From: an uncultured bacterium
GTDB taxonomy: Bacteria; Cyanobacteriota; Vampirovibrionia; Gastranaerophilales; JAILCC01
Length of the DNA stretch: 64,000 bases
Direction of reading: 5' to 3'
Assembly: GCA_949283935.1 (NCBI GenBank)
Contig: CASDUJ010000028.1
Location: 1 to 64,000, forward strand
The notes under the pieces are model-generated. The model ran no database searches. It was not told the DNA's origin and saw nothing but the letters and a program-made list of their open reading frames with translations. The position numbers were made by a program, and so were the translations under genes. Positions 44,872 to 55,300 of this stretch are shown piece by piece. Positions within the stretch are counted from its first letter, which is position 1, and the number at the start of each line of letters is the position of its first letter.

Positions 44872-46902
44872 ATGAAAAAAGTATATAGCATAGTTTTTAT
44901 TATCTTGTTGGCATTTGTTTGTGCAACTAAATCAAATGCTATGAACAAGAAAGCTTTTAAATTTTATGAAAATGGCAACAAATTATATTCTATAAATGAT
45001 TTGGAAGGAGCAGTTACTCAATATCAAAAAGCATTAAGACATGACCCGCTAGAAGCAATTATATATATTAAATTGGCTGCTATAATGACAGAAAAAGGTG
45101 AATGGAAACAAGCATTGGAGTACTATAAGCAAGCATTGATTCTTACTCCTGAAGATGCTTCTTTGTACACAAGTATGGGAAATATTTATCAAGAGCATTA
45201 TTTATATTCAGAAGCTTTAGAAGCTTACAAAAATGCGCTTAGCTTAGCCCCTGATTACAAATACAATTACTTTAATATTGCAATTGTAGAAAATGCTTTG
45301 GGAAAATATAAAGAAGCAATTGAAAATTACAAAATTTTCTTAGAAGCTTATCCCGAACATGATGTAGCAAGAAAAAATTTAGCAACTACTTATTTGAATT
45401 TAAATTTGCCGGATGGTGCTATTACTCAATACGATTTATTGCTGAAAAAAGATGGTGAAAATTTTGATGATTGGACTAATTATGGCAAAGCTTATTATCA
45501 AAAAGCTGATTATAACAAATCATTAGAAATTTTAAAAACTGCTATTGCTAAAGATCCCATGTCTGCGTTAAATTACCTGTATTCAGCTCAAAATTATCAG
45601 GCATTAGGAAACAAAGAAAATGCTATAACTTGCTATAAACAAGCTATAATGTTAGACCCTAGACTTATTAATGCAAAATTAGATTTAGCCAACATGTTGT
45701 CGGAGCAAAAATCTTACGATGAAGCTATTGAATATTATTTAGCATATACAAGGGATGTTAGAGATAATGCCGATGCGTATTTTAATCTAGGAGTTGCTTA
45801 TGAAAATGTAAACAAAATTAATTATGCGCTGAGTGCTTTTAGAAAAGCATTTGCAATTAATCCTGATGATCCTAATCTTATACAAGAAATAGGTAGATGT
45901 TATCACGTTGCAAAAAATTATGATAAAGCTTTGAAATTTTATTTGAACGCACTTCAAAGTAAGCCAAAAGATGCAGATTTACTTTATAATATTGCACTTG
46001 TATATGGGCAAATAGGTGATAATGATAAAACCATAGATTACTTAAATAAGTCAATTGCTTTAAAGAAAAATCCGCTTGCAATAAAAGATTTAGCATCTGC
46101 ATATGTTAGTAAAGGTAAGGCTGCCTACAACCAAGCATTTTATGCCCAAGCTATAAGTTTATATAAAAAAGCCCTAGAAACAGATATTGACAATGTTGAA
46201 GCTTATAAAGGGATAGCAGAAATTATTGGAGTTTCTATAAATTCAGATGAAATTTTACAAAAAATAAAATCAGAATTGGATACAAATCCAAATGATGCTG
46301 ATTTGTACGCAGTTTATGGTGAAATACTTGTTCAAAAAGATCGAAAAGATGAAGCCAAAGAGATTTTCGAGAAAGCTTTGGAATTAAATCCAAATTTATA
46401 TTCTGCACAAAGTTATTTGGCGGATATTTTGTATGCTCAAAAACAATATACAAAAGCCTTAGAACTTTATCTGAAAATTGCACAGAAACAGCCTAAAAAT
46501 GCTGATGTATTTGTGAAAATAGGGAACATATATAAGAATAATAAAAACAATACCGAGGCTTTAAAATATTATGAAAAAGCTTTAAAGTTGGAACCTAAAA
46601 ATATTACAGCTAATATTAACACGGCTTTAATTTATATGAATGCAAAAAACAATTCAAAAGCTAAAGAATATAGTGCTGTTGTAATAAAAGAAAAACCTGA
46701 GTATCCACTTTCTTATTACATAAACGGTGTTATTGCGGATAGCGAAAAGAAATATCAAGAAGCCGTAAACAATTACGAAAAATTTTTAGCATTAGCCCCA
46801 AATGATAAAGATGCGCCCATTATAAAAAAAAGAGTTGTTATACTCAAAGATTACTTGAAAAAAATACGTGGAGTTAGAAATGTTACTAAGAGAGATATTT
46901 AA
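44872..46902 (+). CDS. Exported tetratricopeptide-repeat protein
   Basis: 676 residues. A Sec signal peptide ('KKVYSIVFIILLAFVCATKSNA') is followed by about 17-18 TPR units from residue 28 to about 660, each with the usual pattern ('AVTQYQKALRHDPLEAIIYI', 'ALEYYKQALILTPEDASLYT', 'EALKYYEKALKLEPKNITAN'). Such proteins are periplasmic or outer-membrane-associated scaffolds. The next gene, TonB-like, overlaps by 23 bases, so the two are coupled and may act together in an envelope machine (inference). Confidence 0.85.
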   Translation: MKKVYSIVFIILLAFVCATKSNAMNKKAFKFYENGNKLYSINDLEGAVTQYQKALRHDPLEAIIYIKLAAIMTEKGEWKQALEYYKQALILTPEDASLYTSMGNIYQEHYLYSEALEAYKNALSLAPDYKYNYFNIAIVENALGKYKEAIENYKIFLEAYPEHDVARKNLATTYLNLNLPDGAITQYDLLLKKDGENFDDWTNYGKAYYQKADYNKSLEILKTAIAKDPMSALNYLYSAQNYQALGNKENAITCYKQAIMLDPRLINAKLDLANMLSEQKSYDEAIEYYLAYTRDVRDNADAYFNLGVAYENVNKINYALSAFRKAFAINPDDPNLIQEIGRCYHVAKNYDKALKFYLNALQSKPKDADLLYNIALVYGQIGDNDKTIDYLNKSIALKKNPLAIKDLASAYVSKGKAAYNQAFYAQAISLYKKALETDIDNVEAYKGIAEIIGVSINSDEILQKIKSELDTNPNDADLYAVYGEILVQKDRKDEAKEIFEKALELNPNLYSAQSYLADILYAQKQYTKALELYLKIAQKQPKNADVFVKIGNIYKNNKNNTEALKYYEKALKLEPKNITANINTALIYMNAKNNSKAKEYSAVVIKEKPEYPLSYYINGVIADSEKKYQEAVNNYEKFLALAPNDKDAPIIKKRVVILKDYLKKIRGVRNVTKRDI

Positions 46903-47956
46903 CGATTCTGATGAAAGTCAGATTGTTTCAGAGGGAGCTGGTTTGTCTATATTTTTACAAACGAAACCTCAGAGATTTTCTCTAAATAAATCTTTGTGGC
47001 TATCTTTTCTTGTACATATTTTAGTTTTTTTGTTTGTTTTTATTTTTGCAAAGATTTTGGTGTATATTTTAATGTTTTTAGGAATAGATTTAAGTTTATT
47101 CCAAAGACCATCTATGAAAATAAGAGATATAGAATTTGTATTTGTTTTGCCTGAAAAATATGATATTAGCAAATCTTTTGTGAAAAATACAAATGGAAAG
47201 AATTATTCTTTGGCTGGTCCTGCCCCTAACAATAAACCATACAACACAGATGAAGGTAGTTTGAAAACCATCCAAGAAAGTACCAATTTTAAGAAATCAA
47301 AGATATTGAATGAAAATCCCTTAAAAAATACAAATATGGCTGCTTCACAAACTAACAAAGCTGCTTCAAAAAAAACTAAAAAAGGAAATTTGATACCAAA
47401 AATAGAAACCCCTGATATTTTTGTGGCAAATATGCCTGAAACAGAAATGAATACAGATTTTGGTTTTGGGTCTCAAGGCAAATCCGGAATTCATTCTCCA
47501 AATTCAGGAAATGCAACATTTAAATCCTCTGGAGATGGTATGGGTGGTTCTGGAAAAGGTGATAGTGTTGGTATGGGAAATACTAAAGGTGGCGGGTATT
47601 ATTATGGATCAGCCGGAGCTCCTCGTCCCCAATCTGCCAACCAATATTCAAATCATGTTGTAGATGTAGATTTAAGACCTTATGTTACTGAACTTCAAAG
47701 AAGAGTGTTGAGAAATTGGTCTACGCCCTCAAATGACAATAGTAAAAAGACTGTATTATTTTTGAGAATAGCCAAAAGTGGAAACCTTATGATATTAAAT
47801 ATCAAAACCCCATCAGGGGACACTTATATAGATTCTATGGCAATTAATGCTGTAAAAAAAGCTCAGCCCTTTAGCCCCTTACCTTCAGGCTATAGAAATG
47901 CTTATGCTGATATAATATTGACTTTTGATTACAATGTAAGTGCAAAGCCCAATTAA
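46880..47956 (+). CDS. TonB/TolA-like energy-coupling protein
   Basis: 358 residues from ATG 46880 (GGAG 6 bases upstream). One long hydrophobic region at about 38-68 is followed by a Ser/Lys/Asn/Gly-rich flexible periplasmic linker and a C-terminal TonB/TolA-type domain near 270-350 ('ELQRRVLRNWSTPSND', 'KTVLFLRIAKSGNLMILNI', 'AINAVKKAQPFSPLP'). TonB family proteins pass proton-motive energy to the outer membrane; ExbB/ExbD partners are not here. A glycine-rich tract near 195-235 is unlike typical Pro-rich linkers. It overlaps the TPR gene by 23 bases and the convergent gene at 47953 by 4. Confidence 0.8.
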   Translation: MLLREIFNDSDESQIVSEGAGLSIFLQTKPQRFSLNKSLWLSFLVHILVFLFVFIFAKILVYILMFLGIDLSLFQRPSMKIRDIEFVFVLPEKYDISKSFVKNTNGKNYSLAGPAPNNKPYNTDEGSLKTIQESTNFKKSKILNENPLKNTNMAASQTNKAASKKTKKGNLIPKIETPDIFVANMPETEMNTDFGFGSQGKSGIHSPNSGNATFKSSGDGMGGSGKGDSVGMGNTKGGGYYYGSAGAPRPQSANQYSNHVVDVDLRPYVTELQRRVLRNWSTPSNDNSKKTVLFLRIAKSGNLMILNIKTPSGDTYIDSMAINAVKKAQPFSPLPSGYRNAYADIILTFDYNVSAKPN

Positions 47957-48240
47957 TATTTCATTTTACCACTTTGTGAATATTTAATATTGTCGTTTAT
48001 GTATTTTTTAAATTTATCATAGTGGTAATTGGCTTCGTCATATTCTATATTTGTCATTTTGCTAGAGTATATAATATTAGATTCGTTTTTCTGTTCGCTT
48101 TTGTTTAGTTTTAAGTCAAATTTTCTATTGAAATTCTTGTCGCTCATAGAATTTACTTTTTCTATCTGGGTTTTTGCATTGGCAAAAACATTCTCCGCAA
48201 ATACTAAAACCATTACAAAAATCAGAAAAAATATGCGCAT
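47953..48240 (-). CDS. Small secreted hypothetical protein
   Basis: 95 residues. A signal peptide 'MRIFFLIFVMVLVFAENVFA' ends near residue 20, and the mature part is highly charged and Asn/Lys/Tyr-rich ('KVNSMSDKNFNRKFDLKLNK'). Family unknown. The start is the ATG at 48240 with AAAGG 7 bases upstream; a further ATG at 48255 lacks one. A TATAAT box lies on the minus strand at 48266-48261. It is convergent with the TonB-like gene. Confidence 0.7.
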   Translation of the reverse strand: MRIFFLIFVMVLVFAENVFANAKTQIEKVNSMSDKNFNRKFDLKLNKSEQKNESNIIYSSKMTNIEYDEANYHYDKFKKYINDNIKYSQSGKMKY

Positions 48241-48337
48241 AAATATACCTTTCATTTAGTATTATACTACAATTTAACACAAAAGGAATTTATGTATTAA
48301 AATTATGTAGTGCAAATAGTTTTAAAAGGATTAAATT

Positions 48338-49252
48338 GTGAGTTCAATTTTGATAACTGATAATATGATACCTCAGATAAAAAATACAAGTCTTGCTTTA
48401 GGATTTTTTGACGGTATACATAAAGGTCATCAGAGAGTTCTTTTAGATGCATTAAATTTTTCAAAACAACTCGGCACGAAGAGTGTTGTGTTAACTTTTA
48501 AAAATCATCCGATAGAAATATTAAATGGGATTACACCTGAATTTATTACTACTTACGAAGAAAGATTAAATATTTTTGAGAAAATGGGATTTGATGTGGT
48601 GATTATGGCAGATTTTACAAAAGATATTGCTGAACTTTCTGCAAATGAATATTTTGAAAAAATTATTTTAAATCTTGCTCCAAAATCAATAAGTATTGGA
48701 TATAATCATAAGTTTGGCGCTAATCAAAGTGGTGATGTGAAATTTTTGCTGAATAAATCTGAAAAATATGATTTTGTGCTTAGTTCAATTTCTCCAGTAA
48801 AATCCAAAAACGAAATAGCTAGTTCTACTTTGATTAGAAATCTTGTAAAATCTGGTGATGTAGCTAAGGCAATAGATTTTCTTGGAAAGTCTTATAAAAT
48901 AAAAAATGTTATCAAGAAAGGTGCTCAAAGAGGTAGGACAATAGACTTTCCCACGGCAAATATGCTTTTCCCAAGCAAAAAAATTATTCCAAAGTTTGGA
49001 GTTTATTTTGGTAATGCTATTTTGGATGGGGAGTTTTACAAGGCAATTGCAAATGTTGGCTTAAGACCTACTTTTGGAGATCTAAAAAGTCCTCTAATTG
49101 AGGTTCATATTTTGAATTTTAATTCTGATATTTACGGTAAAGTTCTTGAGTTTGAATTTTTAAGTAAAATTCGAGATGAAATGAAATTTACTTCTATTGA
49201 AAAACTCAAGGAACAGATTTCACAAGATGTAAAAAATGTAAATTCTTTGTAG
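48338..49252 (+). CDS. ribF: Bifunctional riboflavin kinase/FAD synthetase
   Basis: 304 residues. The N-terminal nucleotidyltransferase has 'ALGFFDGIHKGHQRVLLDA' near 21; the C-terminal flavokinase has 'GAQRGRTIDFPTANM' near 195 and 'YFGNAILDGEFYKAIANVGLRPTFG' (read in parts). It makes FMN and FAD from riboflavin. The start is GTG at 48338 with AAAAGGA 7 bases before it. The gene seems to stand alone before the autotransporter. Confidence 0.95.
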   Translation: MSSILITDNMIPQIKNTSLALGFFDGIHKGHQRVLLDALNFSKQLGTKSVVLTFKNHPIEILNGITPEFITTYEERLNIFEKMGFDVVIMADFTKDIAELSANEYFEKIILNLAPKSISIGYNHKFGANQSGDVKFLLNKSEKYDFVLSSISPVKSKNEIASSTLIRNLVKSGDVAKAIDFLGKSYKIKNVIKKGAQRGRTIDFPTANMLFPSKKIIPKFGVYFGNAILDGEFYKAIANVGLRPTFGDLKSPLIEVHILNFNSDIYGKVLEFEFLSKIRDEMKFTSIEKLKEQISQDVKNVNSL

Positions 49253-49284
49253 GCAAAATATTTTTAGTATTTCTAATTCCCTAT

Positions 49285-49293
49285 TGCTATATT
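49285..49293 (+). promoter_or_regulatory. Extended -10 of the autotransporter gene
   Basis: TGCTATATT (TGn plus TATATT) lies about 58 bases before the ATG at 49352. Transcription near 49300 rules out the open frame start at 49292 and supports the start with the signal peptide. Confidence 0.55.
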
Positions 49294-49351
49294 GTATGTA
49301 TTTGTGATATTATTGATGGCAATTAATGGAATTACGAGTGAGGATGTTATT

Positions 49352-52300
49352 ATGAAAAAAAGGAACAAATTTAATGCACTAATTACTGCTGGCTGCTTGG
49401 CTTTCTTGGCGCCCATAAGTGTTCAGGCTAATGACTTGGGTAGTATAGAGCCATCTGCAAGCGAAACCTTAAATGTTAATTCCGGTGGAGATACTTTTAA
49501 TAATATACAAATAAATGACGGCGTAACATACACAATAGATTCTACATCAGGAACACTTGCTCCAAATGCGGATCAAGGTGCAGTTACAATGGCAGGTACA
49601 TCAGCTATTCAATTTTCTCCTGCTATAAGCGAAATAACTTTCTCCTCTTTGCAAGCTCAAGGTTCCAATACAATAACTCAATCATCAAATTCTGCTGGTA
49701 ATTCAAATTTAGGAGCTGTTTCTGTTGAAAGTGGAAATTCTTTAAGTGTAACTGCTCAAGGAGGAACAGTAAACTTTTCTACTTCTTCTGTTGCAAGTGG
49801 TTCTCAATTAAATCTTAATGCTGATGGAGGTGTGATTGAAGGTAGTGGGATAACTACATTAGATGGTGGTACCTTAAATATTCAAGGTGCTAACAATGTT
49901 ACTACCAATGGAGTTAATGTATCAGGTACAGCAAGTATTACAAATACTAATACTGCAGGAGCTACTAATCTTGGAGCTGTTTCTGTGACCGATGCTGTCT
50001 TGACTGTTTCAGGCATTCAGGCGGATGATTACACTTCTATTAGTTATACTGGTAACAATACATTAAATACATCAGATGTTGATTTAGGTGCCCTTACTCT
50101 CAATGACGGTCAAACTCTTGATGTGAATGCAACTGGAGATACGGAATTTGCTGATGTGATTTTAAGCCAAGCTACAACTGGCACAACGAATTTGTCGTTA
50201 AATGCAAATGGCGGAAACATTAACTTGGACAGTGCTGCCTTAAATGGTAACAATAACATTAATATAAGCGGGGCTAGCAGTGTTTCTATTGCTAATGGAG
50301 TTACGGTTGTTGGTGCAACTAACCGGTTAAATAATACAAGTGACAATACTGTTTCACTTGGTGGGATTAATTATAATGACTCTTCTGCTTCTGATGTAGC
50401 ATTAAATGGCAATTACGACATTGGAGCTGTAAATTTAACTGCAGATACTGGTGCTGCAGTAATTAATTCTTCTGGTACGTCTTCTATGGGGGATATTTCT
50501 GAAGGAAGTCGTGCATCTTTGGAAATTAATCAAACATCAGGTGCTTTGACCTATGGTTCTGCTTCTTTAGATAGTAATGCTACTTTGTCTATGGAAGTAG
50601 CGCAAAATTCGTCTATTTCTGCTACTAATGCTTTGAGTATGTCTGGCAATAACAATTTGAGTATATCAGGAGATGGTGTAGTTGACGTTGTTGGAGTTAA
50701 TGTTTCAGGAACAGGCAATTCGATTTCTAATTCCAATACTTCTGCAAATTTTGGCGATATAGCTTTGAATGGTGCAACCTTATCTTTAAATGGTATAAAA
50801 GAAGCTAATATTGATGGTATTACTTTTACAAGTAATGCTAATACATTGAATGTGGATAATTCTGATCTAGGAAACATCTCTTTAACTTCCGGTCAGACAT
50901 TGAATATTAATTCATCTAATAATGCTTCGAGTTTCTCAGATGCTGTTTTGGCAGCAGGTACTTCTGGTGATCCAACAAATTTAAATTTATCTGCTGATAC
51001 TGCTAATCTTACAGGGAATTCTATCACTTTAAATGGCGAAAGTCAGATTGACATTCAAGGTGCAAATGGTTTTTCTACTTCATTAACAAATGGAATGTCT
51101 GTTAGTGGCTCAAATAATATTTTAAATAATGATTCTGATTCAAATATGTCTATTAATGGGGCAACTGTTTTTGCTGATGGCGGTACTTCAGATTTATCTA
51201 TAAATGCTAATAATGCTGCATTTAGTTTTAATGGAATTACAGCGGGTGGAAATGATGTTGTTAATTCAAATGGTAACAATTCATTAGGTTCTTTGGCTGC
51301 TTCAGGAGGTGACACACTGACAATTAACGCAACAGGGACTGCAGCTACTACAGATTTTTCTGGTGGAAATATTAGTGGAGCAACTTTAACCCTAAATGCC
51401 GATGGAGCTTCTATTGAAGGAACAGCTGTTACGACGCTTGCGGATGGTTCTTCTTTAAATTTGACAGGTAGCTCCAGTGTAAATCTTACTGGTGGAATAT
51501 CTGCTTCTGGTACTGGAAATACTGTTACTAATTCTACTGCAAATAATTCTTTAGGTGCGATAGATATTGTTTCAGATGGAGATTTTACCGTAAATGCTAC
51601 AGCTGACACAACCTATACTAATGCTACGCTTACTCAAGGAACTAATGGCAATACTCAATTGGTTTTGAATGCAAATGGTGGTGATATTTCTGGAACTTCT
51701 ATTTCTATGAACGGAAATAGTATTCTTGAAACTTCAGGAACTAATACTATAACAAATGGTACAATTTCTATAGATGGTATAAGCAACGTAATTAATAATT
51801 CTAATGCAAATACATCTTTAGGAATTTTAGATTTAGCTACAGGAACTGGTGAATTAGAAGTAAATGCTAATGCCAATACTTCTTATCAAACAGCAAATAT
51901 TGCGAACGGTTCTTCTTTGACATTAAATGCTGCTACAGGAACTATTACTGGCACATCTGCTGTTTCTATGTCAGGTAATGCTAGCTTTGATGTTGATGGA
52001 ACACAATCAATAGATGTTGTTGGTGTCAATGTAACTGGTACAGGAAATTCTATTACCAATAATAATAATGCTGCTGATTTTGCTACTATTGCCTTAAATG
52101 ATGCTACTTTAAGTATTGATGGCATAGCTGAAGCCAATCGAGACGAGTTTAGTTTTAGCGGAGATAATACGTTAAATTCAAGAAATTCTGATATTGGAGC
52201 AATTAATTTAGATGCTGCTGGAGATTCTTTGGTACTTAATTCTGTTACAAACGGTACATCTGAAAATAATAATACTGCCTTCTCTACTGCTACTTTGGCA

Positions 52301-55300
52301 GACGGAGCAAGTTTAACATTAAATGCAGATGCGGAAACTGCTTCTATTGATGCTACAAGTATTTCAATGAATGGTAATAATAGTTTATCTGTATCTGGTA
52401 CAGGTAATGTAAACATTGATGGTATTACTGTTACTGGGGCAGGTAATGAGATTGTAAATACCAACACCTCAGCTACTTCTAATCTTGGAACTATTCAACT
52501 AACAGATGCAGTGCTAAATGTATCTGGATTAAATTCTTCAAATTATGATAGCTTTACTTATAATGGTGTATCTAATACCATAAATTCTACTAATTCAGAA
52601 TTAGGTGAAATTTCTGTTTCTTCTGCGCAAACTCTTAATGTCAATGCAGAAGGTACCACCTCGTTTACAAATGCGACATTAGCAGGTGGTACTGGTACTG
52701 ATCAAATGACTACTTTGAATTTAAATGCTAATAATGGAACCATATCTGGTAATTCAATAGATATGAATTCATACAACAATGTTAACATTACCGGAACTCA
52801 GCAAGTTGGAATTACAGGTGGAATAAGCGTTACTGGTTCTCAAAATAATTTGACTAGTACTAATGATAATTCCGTACTGGTTGCTGGTCCATTGACTTTT
52901 GATGGAACAAATAACTCATTAAATATTAATGGGGATTTTACTATAGGAGGAGTGTCTACTTCTGGAACAGATAGAATTAATTCAAGTGGTGATATATTGC
53001 TTGGCGATATAACTGTTGGTGCTGATGATGCTTTAACAATTCAATCTACATCAGGTAATACAGCTTTTGCAAATACCCAAATAAATACAGGTTCAACATT
53101 AACACTGAATGCAAATGGCGGATCTTTATCAAGTACTGCAGATACTTCTATTTCAGGAAATACTTCTTTAATTCTGGCTGGCGACAACGTTATTGATTTA
53201 GCTGGTGTTTCCATTTCAGGTGCTGATAATAGTTTGACTGTTTCTAATACAAATGCCAATACTTCTCTTGGCAATCTTACTTTGGGAACAACAGGTATTG
53301 ATACAAGTGTAACTACTCAGAATGGTTCAATTGACAATATCAATGTAGATAATCTTGTTATAAACACAGATAATACGCCTACTTGGACTCTTGAGGCAAA
53401 TGCCACTACAGGTACTGCTGACAATATTAATATTGCAGAAGGTGGTTCTGCCACTGGAAAGTTGAATTTTAGCATAGGTTCTTTAATAAATGAACCAACA
53501 GAAAAATTTGTACATTACATAAAATTAGTGGACTCAGATGATTACATATTAAATACTACGGGGACAGGCACAGATCGTAATATTTTGCAAATTTTAACAA
53601 CAAGCACTTATTATAGTTATGTTGATGGCTCAACTCCTGTTGCTAATAATGATTATGCCGCCAATACAATCAGATTAACAAATTATAATATTGATTCTGA
53701 TGCACTTTTAGATTATTTAACACGTCAAGGTGAAAGAGAATACACAATTACTGCAGGAACACAGTACATTGCTAATACAGGTATTTTGGCATTACCTAAT
53801 TTAGAAGCAAGAGAAGGTATAAACAATGAATTTACACTAAAAGGTACTGGCGTGCTGGATGGACGAGATTCAAACGTAGGTACAATTAATGCTCAAATGT
53901 TCACTTTAGACACGACGGCAGATAATATAGAAAGAACATTAAATCTTGATGGTTTTACGTATACTAATGCCAGAAGCACTTCAGCAGATGGCAACGGTTC
54001 TGTTATTATTACAAATTCCACTGATGCTAATGCTACAGTTAATTTGGCCTCTTACACATCTGGTGGTGTGACTACTCAACCTACATTTGTAAATAATGCT
54101 TCTACTAACAATGGTGGTGTTATATACAATAGTGGTGAAGCTTCTACTATTAATGCTACTGCAGATACAGACATAATATTCGAAAGTAACATCGCAGGAG
54201 TAAATGGTGGTGCTATTCATAATACAAATGGTGCAGAAATTAATTTTGCAGGAAACACGACATTTAATTCCAATATTGCTGCTGCTGGTGATGGTGGCGC
54301 AATATACAACAACGAAGCTAAGTTAGCTTTAGGCGGAATAGATAAAACAACAGTATTCAATTCAAACAGAGCTGCAGGAAGTGGTGGTGCTATATATTCA
54401 GATGATAATGATTTAGATATTGTTGGTGATGTTGTATATAATGATAACTCGGCTAATGAAAATGGTGGTGCAATTGCGGCTATAAATACTACTGTTAATA
54501 TGTCGGGTACTCAGACTTTTACAAATAACTCTGCTTCTGGTAAAGGTGGTGCTATTTATGCAAATGGTACTGAGACCAATCCAACTGTTATAAATATTGC
54601 TTCAACAAGAGCAGGTTCATCAACTGTTTTCAGTGGAAACACTGCTGCTGGCGAAAGTAATGCGATATATTTGGAATCTAATTCAACATTAAATCTTTCT
54701 GCTGTCGATGGTGCAAATATCGTATTTGATGATGGAATAGCAGGTACATCAGATAATAATAAAATTGTCCAACAAAATGGTTCTGTTTACTATAATAATG
54801 ATAATTCAGGATATGCTGGCAATTTTGAGTTGCTTGGTGGAGATGCTTATTTTACTTCTCCTAATTCTAAGGCATTTATGGGTGGAGATTATACTCTAGC
54901 AGGCGGTTCTACTTTGCATTTAGATAATGGTACAACTGATGTAATATATGCAAATTCGCTTGATTTAGCTAATACAAGTTTGTCAAATCCTGCGAATATG
55001 ACTATAGATATGAATTTGTCTACAGAACTTTCTGATAGATTTGCTTTAGCAAGTTCAACATCAGGTAATATTTTAGTTACTGGTATTAATGCAACGGGTG
55101 ATACAAATGAAGATAGAATTTTCTTTAATATAGCAGAAGGTGCAGATTTTGATTCAACTGTAAAAACTGTAGATGCAAGATTTTACCAATACAATATTAC
55201 AGGTCAGCGTTCTGGTTTATTGTTAACAAAAGGTAAACTGGCAGATACTGCTTTGCAGGCTCCTCAAGTTGCTGTAAGTGCTAGGTTGGCTGCTCAACTT

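Noticed and set aside
49292-49351. Autotransporter start at 49292
   Set aside because: That codon lies in the extended -10 box. The ATG at 49352 has GAGG upstream and is followed directly by a signal peptide.
49893-53300. CRISPR or other short-repeat array in the passenger region
   Set aside because: The repeats are protein-level, long and diverged, inside one open frame. No short identical repeats with spacers occur in the window.
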